Of a stretch of DNA of 64,000 bases, positions 22,501 to 35,431 are shown in pieces. The notes below the pieces were generated by a model. It did not search any database, was not told where the DNA came from, and saw only the letters and a program-made list of their open reading frames with translations. Source of the stretch: Hoplostethus atlanticus (taxonomy: Eukaryota > Chordata > Actinopteri > Trachichthyiformes > Trachichthyidae); the NCBI GenBank assembly GCA_034670405.1, contig JAXDDX010000052.1:1612001-1676000 (forward strand). Reading direction: 5' to 3'. Both the position numbers and the translations under genes were made by a program. Positions within the stretch are counted from its first letter, which is position 1. Every line of letters begins with the position of its first letter.

Positions 22501-25500
22501 AATTGAACTGCAGCAGATATTACTCGCTTTTCGTAAGAGGGGTTGATTGCAATAGTGTGAATATAACCAATTATTTTTATCTGCCAACATTTTGCCACTT
22601 GTGTTTATACATTTACCAAATTTGTGCCACCAAGAGGGCAATATTGGAGAGAAGAGTGTCTGAACTGCTAACTCAAAAGGAAGTGTGGTATTCATGTGAT
22701 TTTTCGAGTTAGAAAGTGAGACTGATAGAAATTGAAACCATTACAGAAGCAGACTGTATTACTGTTGTCTAAAGCCTGAATTTTATGTTAAGAACAACAG
22801 GGTTTTTCTTTTTTTCCCGGATGCCTTTTTAAAAAGTTTTTACCTTGACCTAACAATAGATGTGAAGCCAGACTTTTCCCTCGGCCTATATAACACAGTT
22901 GCATACATTTTTCTTTTATTTGTGACTTTCAGAGGGGTAAAAATACTAAAATCATAAAAAGAATAGTTGGGCTAAAATGTGTTGGTAGGTGGTCCCCTGG
23001 GGCCAAGGCAAATTGAGCCCTGTTTTCTCAAATTGAACCAAATCAAATTAGTGTCAGGGAATGGAAGCCGTGATTGATTTTCCTCCACAGATGCACTGCA
23101 GAGCCACGCAAAGGCTTGTTTAGCTTAATCACAACAAATTTGACGCCGGCCAACAATATTTCTCAATCTGTCTTGCCCACCGAGCAGGTGAGAGGCTTTA
23201 CCCGTCAGGAATCAAATAAACATGGATCATCATCGTCGATATTAGATTTTACAATTCTGCAGAGAGGATTGTGTGCTCATTTTTACTAGCGCTGTGAGAC
23301 GCTGTTTTTTGACCTTTTAGAGTGATGACATTTTTGTGGATCAAGGTCATTTTGGCCGGTCCTCATTGGGATTAGTTTATGATTTGGGATTATGATTAGA
23401 TTTAAATTAGAGGTAAGGTTAGTTTAGTGTTAGAACTTTATTTTTGTCTTTTATTTCTGACTTTTAGAGAGATGTAAATACTAAATCATAAAAAGAATAG
23501 TTAAAGTAAAATGTGCTGGCAGCCAAGCCTTTAGGGTACCAGTTCCAGTTCTAATCCTAAAATTAGGATTAGGTTAGGGGTAAAGGTTATGGGGTTAGGG
23601 TTAGGAAATTCTCACACATTCACAAACTCACATATATTCCCTGTAATTCCTCTAGTGTTGACCAAAAAATAAATATTTTGTCTTTTCTCGGGGTTTTCCA
23701 TGTGTCGATTCAATCCGCAGTGATCTCTTGATTTTTGCGCGCTCCCATAGTGATTAATAGCTCAATCTCTCGCTGGCTAATGAGTTTTATCAGGAGCCGC
23801 TGGTGATTAATTAGCGACAGCAAAGAGTATGTCACTGCTTTATTCTGGCTAAGTCATTTCCTCCATGCTCTAAATCTCCCCCTTACAAAAAGGAGATAGC
23901 ACAGCCCCCAGGTGACATTTTCGAACAGCTCTGAGGTTTGAATATGTGGAGGCTATGGTCAAAGCAATGTTCTCTCCAGTATAAAGGCAGAACTGTGATA
24001 GCGCGCGTGGTTATTTGGCATGGTTGTGGTTCATTCATCTCACAACCCATGTAAATGAAAATAGCACAACATATGTCATGATTAACACATCCTTCTTAAG
24101 AGTGAAGTGTTGTCCACCTCTGATATGATGCAGTTTGATTGATTGTAGAAATGATCAATACTACACTGGTTGTCTATAGGAAGCCCTTAGCCTGAATTGA
24201 TTCTAATGAGACATTTTTATCAGATTTCACACACGAAAACATAAATATGTTTCATTGTTGGCAGTAATACTCCTATTATCCAGTATTATCCATCCATAAA
24301 GTTTTAGTGCCCCATGGGAAAAATGCTGTTCCATCCTGACAAGAATACAATTATTGGCATGAAAATGATTAAAGGAAAGATCCACTCCAAGATGCTTAAA
24401 CACTGGTACAACAGCTATTGGTGATGTAGTTTGCCTTCTTGGGTCCATTTTGTTGTTTGGTCATGTATTTTTATTATTCCTGCGGATAAACGTAGAGGAT
24501 GTGATGTGATATTATATATTGATATTTCCAAGCGCAGCTACAATGGAGTTTGATGGTAGAAAAACCTTCAACAATCTTAAACCTCAACGGTAAACAAAAG
24601 GTTTTGGTGTCAATCCCTCAATCCCTTCCTTCACCGACAGTTGCCTCAATAGACGATAATGCAATGCAGCTGCAAGACATGTTAAGTCGTGAGTAAGGGG
24701 TGTGACTCCGGCTCTGTCTCGACTGGAAAAAGTCTCTCCCCTCTCCACCCTCCTCCCCCTCAGTTGGTCAAGCTCCCGACCCAACACTTGTCACTCATCT
24801 TGATGAGCTGTCTACTTTGAAACGGCATCTAGCCTGAGGCTGTCTAACCGGCAGCTGTAAAGCCACCACAGGCGTTGAAGAAGCAGACGGTGAACGCAGC
24901 CAATCTGCAATTAAAAGCAACACTCTAGCTTTACTGTTCTTTCTTTTCTTACTACAATCCAGCTCAGCTTCCCATATGACACGCCGGAAGTATATGGTAT
25001 ATGCCCCAAACGTCCCCAAAATCATTGAAAAGCCAATTTCAGGCAAACAAGGGGATTAAGGCTGAATCTCGATATCCGGTCTCACAGCCTCACAGACTTT
25101 GAGGCACACTCCCAAAGTCGATGAGGGGTCAGTCTTCAAGTCTGGACTCATCTTCTGGATTCATCTTTAGGCATGTGCACACAGGCTCAAAGACACAGAC
25201 TGATAATGCATGATGTTGCATAATGTACAGTCGTGATTGAAAGTTTAAATGCTTTTTTAATCAAAAAATAAATATTTTTTTATCAGAATTAGCCTTTTCT
25301 TAACCATTCAAAGGTCAGATCTTTGGGAAAGAGTTTGTCAGTCACTCCTATAAATCCAGGTGAGAAACCTGGTCAGGTTGGTGTTACCATGCAGGTGAAA
25401 GAAAAACATGCTGTGATCTAAGGAGACCTCAGAGGAGCTCAGGAAGAGAGGAGTGAGTGAGCATCAGTCTGGGGAAAATGTAATTATTATTATAGTCATA

Positions 25501-28500
25501 TCAAAAAGATCTGGCCTCCATCAGTCAACTCTGAGACAAATGGAAAGCATTTAACACGACAGCAACTCTGCCTAGAAGTGGACGTCCTTCTAAAATATCA
25601 CCCAGAGCCACAAGAAAAATATTAAAAACAACCCAAGGATAACATCTAGAGATCTACAAGCCTCCATTGCTGCATTTCATGTAATTTGGCATCCATCAAA
25701 AATAGGAAGAACACTGAATAGAAATGGCATTCACGCAAGGGTAGCCAGGAAGAACCTCTACTGTCTAAAAAGAACAAAGCTGCCAGTCTTCAGTTTGCCA
25801 GAGTCCACCAGGACAAACCTGAAGATTTCTGTAAATCTGTTCTCTGGACAGATGAGTCCAAAACTTTGGTCACAATCAAAATACCATGTTTGGTAACAAC
25901 CCAAAACTGCCCACCAACACAATAACCATCCCTATGGCGATGGATGGTAGGACTGTCATGGTCTGGGGCTGTTTTTCTTCCCCTGGACCTGGACCCATTA
26001 AAGGAACCATGAATTCTGAGGGAAAACAGAGAATTCTAGAACAGAACGTCAGGCCATCAGTCAGAGAGCTGAAGCTGGGCTGAAAGTGGCTGTTCAACAA
26101 GACAATGACTCAGCATTCAAGCAAATCTACCAACAAATGGCTCCGGAAGAAGAAATTTTGCGTTTTGGATTGGCCAAGTCAAAGTCCTGCCTTAAATCCA
26201 ATTAAGATGCTGTCAGGACCTGAAGTAGCTGTTCATGTGAGAACTCAAACCTCACTGACGTTTAGTTCTGGAAGGAGGAGTGGGAGAAAATCCCTCAAGG
26301 AAGATGAAGAGACTGATCGGTGGCTCTAGGAGATGTTTACTCAGATGTTTACTAAGTCATCACTGCTAAAGGAGGAGTCATGTTACACAGGGATATCTGA
26401 TTTGTTGTTAAATAACCCAGTTTTGTTAAATAAACAATGAAAGTATTTGTGCCTGTTCTTTATTTGGGATGTCTTCATTACGATTTGAGGTTTAGATTTT
26501 TTTAAGATTATTATATTATATTATTCAAAAACATTCAAGTATGATTTGCTCTCATTTGTGAGAAATAAAATAAATGAGAATAAATGTGAGAAATATTAAT
26601 ACGGGCTGTTTCTGTTTTAAACATTATCAAAATTCAGATGCGTTTGCTTACAAGAAATATGGATTACCTCTCGTGTCTTTGTTCTCCAGGCTAAACATTG
26701 CAAAGAACGACCTGTTGACCTTCTATGATGGCGACGACCTGACAGCCAAGGTGCTGGGTCAGTATGGAGGATCGCGGTCACGCTTCAAGCTCTACACCTC
26801 AACGGCCGACGTCACCATCCAGTTCCAGTCCGACCCCTGCCACCAACATCTACGGCTATGGCAACGGCTTCGTAGTACACTTTTTTGGTAAGGCGGTACC
26901 TTAATACTCAATCAAACTCAACCCCAAACAATTGATCTGAGAGTTGTGCTAACAAGGGTATGACTGTTGACTGATGCATTTTTTAAGGCTGATAACAATA
27001 TTTTTGGATTGAAACTGACAATAGGCGATACTTTCTTCAAATATTCACTATCTTTTATTTATCTTTTACAAGCATTCACAGTCTTCTGCAAACTTGTGTT
27101 GAATCTCATCAAAATGTCTTGAATCAATTCAGGTTAAGAGCTTCCGTGTAGTATTGATCAATTCTACAATAAATATGGAATCAAACAAACTGCATCATAT
27201 TCATCATATCAGGCCCCAGGAAGACTAGCAGTTGCTAAGGCGTCAGCTAACGGGATCCTCAAAAAGGGATGAGAGCAATTACAGAGGCGTTATTAAGAAA
27301 GAGAAAGAAAGAAATATTAAAGGAGATAGAGATAGAAGCATAAATGTGTGAGATGGAGGGAGGGAAACAGGATGAGATGGAAAAAGAAGGAGGAGAAAGA
27401 AAATCAAAGATGGAAGGAGAGAGAGAGGAAGAGGGAGAGTGCGAGGGACCTAAAAGAGGAGGGAATAATAGTCCCTACCCGGCGTTGAAGGGGTCTTTCC
27501 GTCAGTACAGCACCACACTGTAGCCAGCACACTATATCTGATAAGACCTAATGAATTCATAGGGAGTGAGGGTCACAGAATTCATATGATCAAGAAAGAG
27601 GGAGAAAGAAAAGTAAAGGGGAGATAGCTTTTATTACAGTCTTTTCATGAATCTCATTGAAGAAATATAAATAAAAAGGCAGCAGAATGAGCAGGTGTCT
27701 TGAGAATGTGCTTGCCTAGAGCCCAAGAGCAATTACTTTGGTGTGTTTGCCCAAATTAGCCTTGTAAGCAGAGGGCCTTGAACCTGCCCATGACTGGGAA
27801 TGAGTAGACCTGGCAGATTAAAGTCTCCCTGCAGGATTCTTCGTTTTAATTGCTGGGAACAAATCATGCCCCTTAAAGGTTTCCTTTTGTTTCAAGCAGT
27901 GATAACAAATATCTTAACGGGATAAGTGACTTTCTGGCCTCCATACATAGAATTGATCAGTACTACACTGGTTGTCTATGGGAACCTGAATTGATTCTCA
28001 TGTGTTATTTGATCAGATTTCACACAAGTATGCATGAATATATTCTTATTCCTATCCTTATCCTGTGATTTAATGGAGAGTTTTAGTGTGTCTAAATGCT
28101 CTTTCAGACGCTTTTCCACCCTGACAAGAATACAATTGTGGGGGAAACACTGCATACTTGTAAATATAAAGGCACAAAATGTCGACTATCGGCAGCTTAA
28201 ATGCAAAAATATCGACATCAACAACCTCTATCAATCGAACCCTACATCACAGATTGCATCACCTATGGCTATCATCTTCTAATTTTCCACTTTCTCTCTC
28301 TTTCCCTCACCATTTCTCTCTCATCCACCTCCTACTACCCTTTACTTCTAAAGAGGTTGCTCGTAATGATACCTGCCCAGAGCTTCCAGAGATCTCTAAT
28401 GGCTGGAAGAGCACATCTCACCCAGAGCTGGTTCACGGCACAGTGGTGACCTACCAGTGTTATCCAGGTTATCAGGTGGTTGGCGCCGAGCTGCTCATGT

Positions 28501-31500
28501 GCCAATGGGACCTCACCTGGAGTGGTGACCTGCCGAGCTGTGAGAGAGGTGATCAGAAACACACTGTCATATACAGTATGCTGCATCATTCACTACAGAT
28601 GGGAAAGATGGTGGATGCAAGCTAGAAAATACTGTTCAGCTTTCTGATTGTAAACAATACTAGAAAATACCATTCACCTCAGCTTTCAGCTGGTAAATAC
28701 TGCTAGAGAACTCTGGGTTTGAGGATGGACTTCCTAAATTCTAATTCTGACATTACCAACAAGAAAATACCTGTAATCAATGGTAGAGAATAATAATAAT
28801 AATAATAATAAACATTTTTGTAAAAACAAGCTTTTCTAAACACGGTTACAAAGTGAAAATGAAATGCGATAAAACAAACATCAGAAAGTGCAGAAAAACA
28901 GATTTGTAAAAAATGGTTTTCAATAAGGTCCTAAAAGAAGCAACAGATGTATCATCTCTTAGACTGCACTCTTGAACATGGGGAGATAAAAGCTCTGATT
29001 TGACATTTGTTACCATGTTGCCATGGTAATCATAAGTTTGAGAAGCTGCCCATGGTGGGCCAAACACAACAATCTCAGATTTACCATCATTAAGCTGCAG
29101 AATGCTTTGAGACATCCAACATTTGATATCTGCTAAACAGCCATGTAAGGAGAGTAGGCTATGCGGATCATTGGGGGTTACTGGTAAGTATAGCTGTGTA
29201 TCGTCTGCAAAGTGATGCAAAGAAATGTGTCTGTGAATTATATGGCCAAGAAGAGAATAGGACCAAGGATGGAACCATGTGGAACCCCATAGTTTAACAG
29301 AGGAGGAGGATACAGAATTCCCAAAACTGATGGAGAATTTTCTGTCAGAAAGATAGAATATAAACCAATTGAGAGCTGAGTCTGTAATTCACACAAAATC
29401 TATAAGTCGATCAATTAAGATGCGGTCAACAGTATCAAATGCTGCACTGGAGTCAAGTAGCAGGATTGAAGGATTGAACATTTACTAAATGTAAAATAAA
29501 TCAATTCATTGGTTAGAAACTACCTTCTCAAGTACTTTGGACAGAAATGGAAGTTTAGAAATGGGTCTAGTTACCGAGGGTCAGGACTAAGCTTTTTAAC
29601 AAGAGGCTGAACAAGTGCATGTTTAAAATAAGAAGGTACACATTCAGTGGCCAGTGAGCTGTTTAAAATGTAAACAATATTAGGACAGCCACTAGCAAAG
29701 ACTTCTTTTAGGAGTCTGGCTGAAATTATATGTAGGGGACATGATGATGATTTTATGGTGGGATACAATATCTAGCATAGGTGCCGATTTATGTTTTTGC
29801 CAGTGGGTGCTCAAATTAAGTGAATACCACCAAGGTGAAGATTGTCACAAAATCACTTTTATTGCGCTTGCTTTAGTAATTACCGTGGTGCAGGCTACTG
29901 TCATCTGTCAGACGCAGACACACACCGAAACGAAATGCAACACTGCTCTGCTACAAATTCATCACTGGTGGTGGATCCTCACTTTGACTGTCTTTACACT
30001 CGGTATCTCTCTCAGTTTTTTAATTACAAATTTGTGCGTTTTTACTCGATCATCACCCGTGTTTCACACTTGCTGTGTCGCTAGCTAGTAGCTACGTGAT
30101 GGAACAACGTTGGTTTAGCCGACTCTAACGTTACATTGGCAGTTGGCTACGTGACTACGCCCCTTAACGTAGCCTACACATGCACAGAGCTGGAACAAGT
30201 TTAATTGGATAATGCGATTTGTAGTTAAAACATTCACCGATAATAATAAGCAATAATAGAATAAATAGATGCGTTTTGGTTTTTTTAAAGATGCAGTTTT
30301 TTAATACATTTATTTATTAATTTATTTTTTAATCGGCCTTCCCCTGTGGGTGCTCAACCTTTTCGGTGGGTGCTCGAGCACCGGAGCACCCATGTGATCG
30401 GCGCGTATGATATCTAGGAGTGATTCTGAAGATATTAGTACAAAGGAGCCTGGTTGTTTTTTTTGGTCTGACATTTAGAACGATCAGGAAGTGGTATCTG
30501 AGTTCTTATGTTTTCAATTTTCTTGTGCAAGAAGCCCAGAAACTTCTCACAACCATCAGGAGAGTGACTTTGACACTTTGTTGACTTTGTTACTTGACAC
30601 CAGTGCATTAATGATTCTATTAATGGTAGTAAAAAAGAGGTCTAGGATTATGATAATTGGTGATAATTAAATTAGAAAAATATTTATCTCTGGTGACTTT
30701 TACAGCCATCAATTCTTTCATGTGTATGTGGAAGACACTTCTTCCATTTCCACTCTGCTTTTCTGCACTCCGCTTTTTTTTTTAGCTCTGATGTTCTCAT
30801 CAAACCATGGAGTGCTGTTTGTACTTTGTTTTCTTATGGTTTTGATAGGAGCAATTCTATACAGTGTAGGTAAGCACTAGGCTTTCAGACAGATTTTCCT
30901 TATGGTAGACAAGTTAATTATAAGGGGTCTGAATGCAACTGGGTAAGACAGGAAAAGAACATGGAATGTTGCCAAGATGGTCAGAGACAAATAAATCTAT
31001 GGTTTCTAGATTGTACCGAGTAAGGTCATAAGTCACAATGTAAGTCAAATAAGTCAAATGTATGACCTTGTTTGTGGGTTGGACCTATAACAAAATGTGC
31101 AAGATTAATTCATTCAGTGCAACATATTCATACATGCTTGTGTGGAATCTGATCTAAATGTCTCATTAGAGTACATTCAGGTTAAGAGCTTCCAATAGAC
31201 AACTGGTGTTGAACCAGATCCCATTTTTAATAATAATGATAATAATAATAATAATCATGACCTTTAAAAAGGCCAATGTCAGCCCCATATATTGGTCTAA
31301 ACCTATTCTGGGGCCTCTCCAAGGCCTTGACATTAACCTAGCGCAAGTGAGCCAAGAGTCAGACATGGAGATATGATCTCAGTCACCCGAGAGATAACTA
31401 ACAATTTTGAGGATTTCATTACCCAGAAATCCTGTAAGGTGATGTCAGTAAACTAACTCTGTTTAGTGTGTGGTGGGGGTGGAGGTAGTGAAGAGGTTCA

Positions 31501-34500
31501 GCCATTGTTGGTGAGTCCACTTTTCTCTGGATGGAGCCGTTGCTGCTGTTTGACAGTTTTGGATTGGATTGCACACTTAAGTTTCAATTTGTCACTTCCT
31601 GTGTGGAGACGATTTCCCACCAATGTCCATACTTGACACCCAAATAATAATCATGTAGACAAATAGGGTGAATCTATGACATCTCAATTAGGGGGCATGG
31701 GATGCTGTTCTCTGTTGCAGCCCCAATATGTGATTTTGGCTGATAAGACATGTTTTACATAAAGCCTCTTGAAGACGTGAGGAGTGGCAAAATGATTGCA
31801 CTTTGCAAAAAATGTCCTCGCTCTGAAGGTCTAAAACTCAAGCTGGTTCTCACAAGATAGTAAATCAAGAGAGCACACACACACACACACACACACACAC
31901 AAGCAGCATCCCATGCCTCAGTGCCAGTGACCGGCCCCACCGGCATGAGGCAGGGACCTTGGCTCCAACATGGCTGACTTCCACACTGTCTTCCCGGCCT
32001 CGCTGCCCCTTCTCCTGCTGGGCTCAGAATTGGGTTTGGGACTGGCTGCTGGGAGAGATGCAACTCATTTCTTCACCCATCCCCTCTGTGGGCTCATGTA
32101 CCGTGGCTCGGGCAGACAAGCCGTACTACCTGATATTTTGTTTAAAAACACTACCCACATATTGCAGTTGTCTCTGTTGCCTCGGTTCCCACAGTTGGTG
32201 TCTAGAATCTTTGACTATGTGCAGTACTAGGCTATAATTACGGAGTGCAAAGTGTTGTGCGGTTTGTTCATGCATTATGCTTTATCGACCCTTCATATTG
32301 TGGTGCTGCAATTACGTTGCCAGTTGTGCAAACTACAGCTCCATCCCATCCTTTGTGCAGAATTCAGCCTCTATACTCACTTTTAGCAATGCTACGCAGC
32401 ACAGGGAGATTGTTGGCATTGATTTTTGAGAGACAATAGCCTAAACTTGCACTAGGCAAGATGTTTATGTAGGAATCCATCTAACATCAGCCAAAATCAC
32501 AAAATTGAGATGCTCTCAAAATACCATTTCAGTGTGTATTTAATACTAGCACTGTTGTTGGAGAACAGTAGAGGGCTTAGAAAATGTTGGTTTACTATAA
32601 ACAACCTCTGTCCATCCAGTGGTGTCTTGCACCGACCCAGGCAAGGTGGAGCATAGCCGGCGTGTGCTGACGGGTCCTCATCTCACTGTGGGTTCCACCA
32701 TTCAGTACGTCTGCAACAAGGGCTTCACTCTGTCTGGCAACAGCCTGCTCACTTGCTACAACCATGGATCCTCAGGACCCAAGTGGAACCAGAAGCTCCC
32801 CAGATGCCTGCGTAGGTACCGGGGTTCCCCTGATATGGGTTTTTGAAGGTCGATACAGATATTTTTAGATTGATCTAGACCAGTGGTGCCCAACCCAGTC
32901 CTCAAGTACCCCCTTGTCCTGCAAGGGGTACTACCAATTAAGGTATCATGAAAACGTGAAGCCTCCAATTGGTTCAGGTGTGCTTGAATAGAGCTGGAGC
33001 TAAAACCTGCAGGACAAGGGGCACTTGAGGACTGGATTGGACACCACTGATCTAGACTGATTATTAGATTGAAACTACCGATAGCAAATATTTTATACCG
33101 ATATTAAATATCTTTAAATATCCATCCCAAAAAGCCTGACCTTATATTAGCAAAGTTAATAAGTGACATAATGTCATTTGGTAAGTACTTTTAACCAAAG
33201 CACCCTAAAGTACCATGTAGCTCAAGCTTGCCACTCTGGGCCCAGAACTTAAAAGATTACTGGCCGACACACCCCCAACGTAAATTTCAGACATAATTCT
33301 TCTCAGGTCAGGATTTCAGCTCAGTCTCTCCGGTTGGTGCCTGCTACCAGTCTGGCTCCCCATTTCATTGAACAAGACAAGCACACCGGTTAGGCTGCAG
33401 TTGCCCCGATTAGCCTTAATTGACTGCAGCTGGTGTCGGATGCAGGGAGAACTAGCCTACCAGCCTGATTCTCTCCTGCATCCAGCCAACACCTCAACAC
33501 CCCATGCCAGATACCATAATTGCTTTCTTTATTGGTATTGACAGGTCTTACTAGTCGCCATAAAATACCACACAGAGACATAGAAGTACCACCATATTTT
33601 TTTCACTTTTTCAAGGCTCTAGAAGAGCGGAAGAAACTTGACTTCTTACTCTGTGGGTTTTGTAATAATCTGAAGGCATCTGAAAATGATTAGATGAAAT
33701 AAAGTGGGAATTATTCCACACACATGCATACAGACATCAACACACTAACACATTTAAACACATATACATTCAAGCATTCAGATGCCTTTGAATGTACATA
33801 CACACACACACTATGACTCAAGTGATATGGGTTTTTGAAGGCCGATACCAATAATGACACATTTAGAATGAAGTCACCGATAGCCAACATTCAATATCTT
33901 TAAATTTGACCATTTCCATGCCACTGCCAGGATTATTTTTGTCAGGGTGTAAAAGCCTGGACACTAAAAACCACACCTATTTAATGGTAGGAGAAACTCT
34001 GCGGACGCATTACTGCCTTGAAATGTAATATTTACAAAAAATATTATTGGACAATTAAATAAAGAAAATTTACTTTTACTTTTGTAATTTTAAGAAAATA
34101 AAATATTGGTATCAGACTTCAAAACCTATATCAGCTGAACCATAATGTGTAATGGATTACATTTTCAGCCTTGCCAATCCTAACTGTCAATACTTTACAC
34201 TCAACCCCTTCCCCCCTCCAGCTGAAACCTTTGAGCCCTGCAGTCACCCAGGGACCCCCACCTATGGGATCCCCAGCTCAGATAAAATCCTCTTCCAGGC
34301 TGGGGACACTCTCCGCTACTCCTGCCTGGCCGGCCACAAGCTGCTGGGCGAGCCTGTTCTCCACTGTGTCCCTGGACACCCATCTCAATGGAGTGGACTG
34401 CCACCTGTCTGCAGAGGTGAGGAACCGCAGGGTGACGCCTACACCACATTGTACCAGGTATCCGCAGGTCCCTAAAAAGGCTGAAAAGGTCTAAGAAAAG

Positions 34501-35385
34501 AAATAATCTAAATTTAAGGTATTAAAATGTCATTAGAGGTCTTATTTCTTCACCGTGTAATAGGTTTTGTCTTGCCCATGTCCAATTCCCTGTATTTTAC
34601 ATGCATACACATACTTTATGAGTCATCTGGGCTGAGTGTGATATAGAGAAGTGGCCATGGGAAGGATAACGTCGCAGAGGGAGTTTGGCTGACATTTTGT
34701 TTAGAGCTTTAATCAGCACACCACAGTAGCCAATTAGGTCTCAGTAGAGTTTCATGATGATAATATTTATAGGTGCATGCGTGTGATTAACATCCTTTTT
34801 TCTGCAAGCCTAATATTTATTCTAGACCTACAGGTGTTATCAATCAATAGGATATTATGGCTCATAATATATTGCTATATAATGATATAGTGGCTGCTTG
34901 GGCGCCGTTAGAGGACGTGACCAATGCAGGACGGAGGTGAGCAAAAGGTTTAACCAGGTTAAATATGGGTGTGTCCACATCCGTTTATGGCTAATTATGG
35001 GGGAATTGCTCTTAAATCCAATTCCAGGTAGTATTAAAAAGTCTCAATTTTTGATTTCTGAGACCTGCGGAATACCCTGCTATTAAGCACCGTCAACACA
35101 ATTACTTCACAAGGTTAGGAGACAAAGAAAACAGAACAAGAGACAAAAGCAAACCCATCGGTCAGTCTGAAAGGCCGCGGAGTATCTGTGTATCATTAAT
35201 CGATTTTTGGATTGTGGATTTCTGTCGTCCTAATACTTTTGGGAAGGTTGTTAGTTTGAAGTAGTTCGAGCCTGGACCCTGATCAAAGGACCTAAGGGAC
35301 CTAAGGGGTGGGGGTAATGACACAACAGTGGTGCAAGACCGTGCAGAGCTTTCAAAACAGCAAGTTGATAAAGTGGATTCTAGAG

Positions 35386-35431
<46 letters not shown>

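Noticed and set aside
23592..23606. GGGTTAGGGTTAGG, resembling an interstitial telomere repeat (also CTAACCCTAACCC near 36080)
   Set aside because: Only about two units each; low-complexity words of this kind are common and do not show telomere origin.
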